A stretch of 35,450 nucleotides of DNA. Origin: Schoenoplectus triqueter. Its lineage: Eukaryota > Streptophyta > Magnoliopsida > Poales > Cyperaceae. The stretch covers positions 1 to 35,450 of the forward strand of contig CAXKVV010000024.1 of NCBI GenBank assembly GCA_964058805.1. The letters run 5' to 3'. Every line of letters starts with the position of its first letter. The first letter of the stretch is position 1. Of the stretch, positions 32,323 to 35,450 are shown piece by piece. Made by a program: the position numbers and the translations under genes. Under the pieces are notes generated by a model that worked only from the letters and a program-made list of their open reading frames with translations, had not been told where the DNA came from and ran no database searches.

Positions 32323-35083
32323 TGATAATCCTAATAACAATGATCACACTAAATCTATACTTTTAAATTCTAAAAATCCTGAATTCTAACCCTAAAACTT
32401 TTAGAATCTAAGAACCTAAAGCCTAAGAAATCTAAAAACCTAAAGTCATGGTTCTGGTACGTGGATCTCCGTCTTCCAAGTGCTCCTAGAATCTAAGAAA
32501 TAAAGAAACCATTATAACATTTGTTCTCAGACAATCAGTTTGGGATATTAATGTTGTTCTCAAAACAAAACATTAACCTATAAATCCTCACAATTCCCTT
32601 CTTTCAATCAATGCATGAGTTCCCATTCTGTTTAGTAATGAATACAATGATGTTCTAATAGAGTATAAATACTGTTAGGTTGATTAGCCTAGTGGCATTG
32701 ATGTAATTAGAATAAAAACCATAACAGAATTAGTTGAGTGGCAAAGTTGTAGTTAAGAGGTCAGGTGGCTAGACAGTGTCTATATAAAGGGATGATCTCC
32801 CTGAAATGTAAAGTGAGAAAAAAACAAGGAAATAAAGATTTCATTTTCCACAAACTTGTTTCTGTTTATGTTCCTTTCATAACAAAAATGAGATTGTGAA
32901 CAGTAACACTCTCTTTTTATGTATTGTTACTTTTTCAGCTTTTCTCATTTTTTTTAATTTGGTGAGCTTTTAACATGGACTGCAGAATGTTCACCCGTAT
33001 AAATATGTTGGAGAGAATGTTGAAATGCAGGGCCTGAACATTTTCAAGGTATTGTGCTATGGGGCTTAATATCTCATTTTTCCTCTCTTAATATAACTGG
33101 TTTTGTATTGAAAAGCTTTTGCTTGTTTTGTTATTTTAGGGGAAGGTTAGTGTAGCTGATCTGGTTGGAATTTCAAAGTCAGATGCTGTGACCTTCAAAA
33201 GTGAAGGTGAGTGATGAACACTTTCTATTAATTATTGTAGGGGTTGCTAATTGGTCTTCAATTTAGGCACCTTGAAATCATGGGAGAGCTCAATTGACAT
33301 TGTAAATGTCTTGAAGAATGAGATACGTGATGGCTTATTGAGCTTTCGTGGCAAAAGGATTCTAGAGGTACTTTTGTTACCATTTTAATACTACTGATAA
33401 GTGATAGCCTTGCTTGACATTTTTCTTTTTTCTAAGTGCAGAGATTTTTTTAATCTGTAATTGGGGGTTGAGAATTTCAAGCATCTGTTATGTGATTCAT
33501 ATTGCTTTGTATTAGATTTTCTTCTGGTTCCACTTGTAGATTTGTAGCACTGTTATTTTTTTAACTTGTCTTATATAGTACTTGTTTGCTTAAAAGTTTT
33601 TAATAACTTCATGCAGCTTGGATGTGGTTATGGTCTTCCTGGCATTTTTGCCTGCATTAAGGTACTTTCTCTCTCATTTATTTATTGATTTCATGATTAT
33701 ACCGGCAGTCATTTGAATTTGGTTTGTAAGCTCAGATTTTTGTTAATAATTGCCATAATGGTTTTTATGGTTATGTTTTTTAGACCAAGATAATTACCGT
33801 TTGTCTATTAAGGCTCATCTACAAATTTTATCTCTTACTGTCAGAAGTGTACAACTTTTTATAAGCAACCAATTGGGCTGAAAGTCCATAGAGTTGCTTC
33901 AACCAATTAAGCAAATAAAAAAAAATAAAGGGAACCTGAAAAGGCTGAAATATTATAGTCGAACCAGTGCCTAAAGCAATGTCATACCATACTGATGCTG
34001 GACCTTCCCCAATGGCGTCAATCCTTTTTGTCCATGACTAAGTTAATCGCTTTTGTGATTTTATTGCTTGCAATTGCTTCCCTGTAGCAATTACCCTTTC
34101 TTCTTGAGACCAACATTTACATGACAATAATTCTTGCAGGGTGCCTCCACAGTTCATTTCCAAGACTCGAGTGCTGAGACGATCCGTTGCAAAACAATCT
34201 CGAATGTACTCGCAAACCTTGAGCAGGCTCGTGATAGACAGGGCCGGCAACCACCAGAGAGCCCTCTCACTCCATCTCGTCATCAACTTCCCTCAGAAGT
34301 GCGCTTCTTTGCTGGTGATTGGGATGAGCTCCACACTGTTCTCTCTGTGGTACCAACCGAGGGCCTTGATGCCTCTCCATGTATTACTCTCGGCTTCTGT
34401 GATGATGATCTGATGGATGGGTGCAGCAGCCAGGATGGAAGCGTGATTGGGACCGGGCAGGAGATGATGGCTGGTTCAGCTCGGAGATCGAGGAAGCTGT
34501 CGGGGAGCCGTGCATGGGAGAGGGGGAATGAGTTGGGGGCTGGGGATGGCGGGTATGATATTGTGTTGATCAATGAGATGCCTTACTCAGCCAATTCTCT
34601 TCAGAGCTTGTATTCACTTATAAAGAAGGTCAGTTGCTTGTGAGAATTGTAATTTTAGCTTGTACACATTTCTGATAAGAGGATATAATGTATACAATAT
34701 AACAGAATATATAGGCAAAATTACTATAGTCTAGAAGAGAAGATGAAATACTTTATTATCTGCTCCCTGTCGGGGCTGTCATTGACAACTAAATATACTG
34801 TGCATATGCCTACATGTCAAAGTACACTCCATTTTCGAGTTTACAAGATATGATGTTTAGAAGGTTTTTTAGCTCAACTGGCCATTTGTGCTTACAAGTG
34901 TTTTTCGTACAGTGCTTGAGGCCACCATACGGGATAGTCTACCTGGCAGCAAAGAAGAACTACAGTGGTTCAAGCAGTGCAGTGAGACAGCTGAGAGCAC
35001 TAGTAGATGAAGAAGGAACCTTCGGGGCACATCTCATATCCGAATCCAGTGATAGAGAAATCTGGAAATTTTTCTTCAAGTAA
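31484..35083 (+). CDS. METTL18/HPM1-like protein-histidine methyltransferase, 7 exons
   Basis: Exons joined by GT-AG introns with phase kept: 31484-31618, 32986-33048, 33140-33206, 33267-33367, 33617-33661, 34140-34628, 34913-35083. They give 356 aa, close to the Arabidopsis relative At2g43320 (about 350 aa, from memory). The N-terminus is MRTPSLLSQCLSGF. The SAM-binding Rossmann fold starts with WESSIDIVNVL and motif I ELGCGYGLPG (122-131), followed by VHFQDSSAETIR (142-153, acidic loop Asp146). A long Ser/Gly-rich insertion covers about 155-270. The fold resumes with YDIVLINEMPYS (276-287), LIKKCLRPPYGIVYLAAKKNY and the C-terminus REIWKFFFK. Yeast Hpm1 and human METTL18 methylate a histidine of ribosomal protein uL3; the plant substrate is inferred only. 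The first intron is 1367 bp and full of repeats. Confidence 0.93.
32041..32115 (-). mobile_element. Non-LTR retroelement 3' tail with (TTG)n, copy 3
   Basis: Contains AACAACAACAACAACAAAGC followed by CTTTAATCTCAAATAAATTA and GGGTAGACTAGAAATGAAAC, the complement of the tails at 12434-12493 and 13741-13807. It lies in intron 1 of the methyltransferase gene in the opposite orientation to transcription. No coding part is attached. Confidence 0.65.
32155..32345. repeat. GAT/AAT trinucleotide-rich microsatellite
   Basis: About 190 bases dominated by interrupted GAT, GAA and AAT triplets, next to the non-LTR tail. It keeps reading frames open on both strands because the repeat contains few stops, but it lies in the methyltransferase intron and has no sign of coding use. 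Confidence 0.9.
32673..32884 (+). mobile_element. Probable solo LTR (short, copia/TRIM-like)
   Basis: A 212-bp segment starts TGTTAGG and ends CATAACA (TGTTA...TAACA ends). Inside, in the order of an LTR, are TATA-like TCTATATAAAGG (about 32780) and AATAAAG (about 32831). Flanking five-base sequences do not match, so the target duplication has decayed or the boundary is off. No internal retroelement region lies next to it. It sits in intron 1 of the methyltransferase gene, same orientation. Confidence 0.5.
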
Positions 35084-35450
35084 ATATGTATGGGAGGAGA
35101 AAAATCAGCCGCTTTTATGTTCTCTCTCTCGTCTTGAGTAATTTTTAGACAATGAATATGCATGTACATATAGTTCGTTTCAAAGGTATTTCCCTTCATT
35201 TTGTTCAAAAATAATGTCCCACTTCATAGCCCTAGTGTTCTCTGTTGTTTCTTCCTGTTTGTAAAATTTTCCCATAAATTCTGTTGTGCCTAGTTATGGA
35301 CAGTGTCAATTTGGAAAAGATAATGGATGTGGTCATGTATGAATATACGAGTTATGTTATTAAATGCATGGCAGTAACTTTACAACATTTTGGTTTTGTT
35401 TATCATTGTTGTCTATTGATATTGTTGTGTATAAACACTTTATATTCTTA
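35084..35450. other. 3' flank of the methyltransferase gene
   Basis: Presumed 3' UTR and downstream DNA. No canonical AATAAA is obvious, and plant polyadenylation signals are often degenerate. No further gene begins before the window ends. Confidence 0.4.

Noticed and set aside
31898..32389. Acidic Asp/Asn-rich ORF (+) and Ile/Val-rich ORF (-)
   Set aside because: Both are products of a GAT/AAT microsatellite in intron 1 of the methyltransferase gene.
1..35450. tRNA, rRNA or known miRNA precursors
   Set aside because: No box A/box B pair with a cloverleaf, no rRNA sequence and no mature miRNA I recognise were found on either strand by eye. tRNAscan-SE and a miRNA search would be decisive.

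Overview
This window looks like nuclear DNA of a flowering plant. It is AT-rich, genes are split by many short GT-AG introns, and the proteins match plant versions of their families (an ARIADNE RBR ligase of ARI8 type, a calcium-dependent protein kinase piece, a bacterial-type Orn/Lys/Arg decarboxylase with a possible plastid leader, CDC123, and a plant METTL18/HPM1-like methyltransferase). I cannot place it more finely than angiosperm. All family names rest on motif recognition; no search was run.

Layout. 1-2100: AT-rich upstream DNA with a 372-bp MITE (14-385) and a Helitron-like element (about 664-1013). 2172-7679 (+): intact 15-exon ARI8-like E3 ligase, 575 aa. 9980-13171 (+): decayed, intron-containing copy of a plant FAD-dependent (DAO-type) oxidoreductase with several frameshifts, two in-frame stops, a MITE inside an exon, and no recognisable central exons. 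13536-14157 (-): the last two exons of a CDPK, broken and isolated. 14525-15751: repeats. 16341-17918 (+): intact 525-aa decarboxylase in one exon. 18138-18720 (-): relic of a DUF295/F-box gene. 20516-21559 (-): intact 347-aa CDC123 in one exon. 22020-23530 (-): 5'-truncated LINE. 23580-24425: degenerate tandem repeat of about 175 bp with an inverted unit. 24426-31480: gene-free DNA packed with small inverted-repeat transposons, including a 429-bp element carrying six GC-rich palindromes. 31484-35083 (+): intact seven-exon methyltransferase gene, 356 aa, whose first intron holds a non-LTR tail, a GAT/AAT microsatellite and a probable solo LTR.

The four intact genes are unrelated housekeeping or metabolic genes: ubiquitin ligation, basic amino-acid decarboxylation, eIF2 assembly, and protein histidine methylation. 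They do not form a cluster or pathway. I found no previously undescribed multigene system. The most unusual content is in the repeats: several non-autonomous elements with exact 9-bp target duplications (Mutator-like by that criterion), one with an unusual palindrome array, a MITE nested in a Helitron-like element, and a minisatellite with a strand-switched unit.
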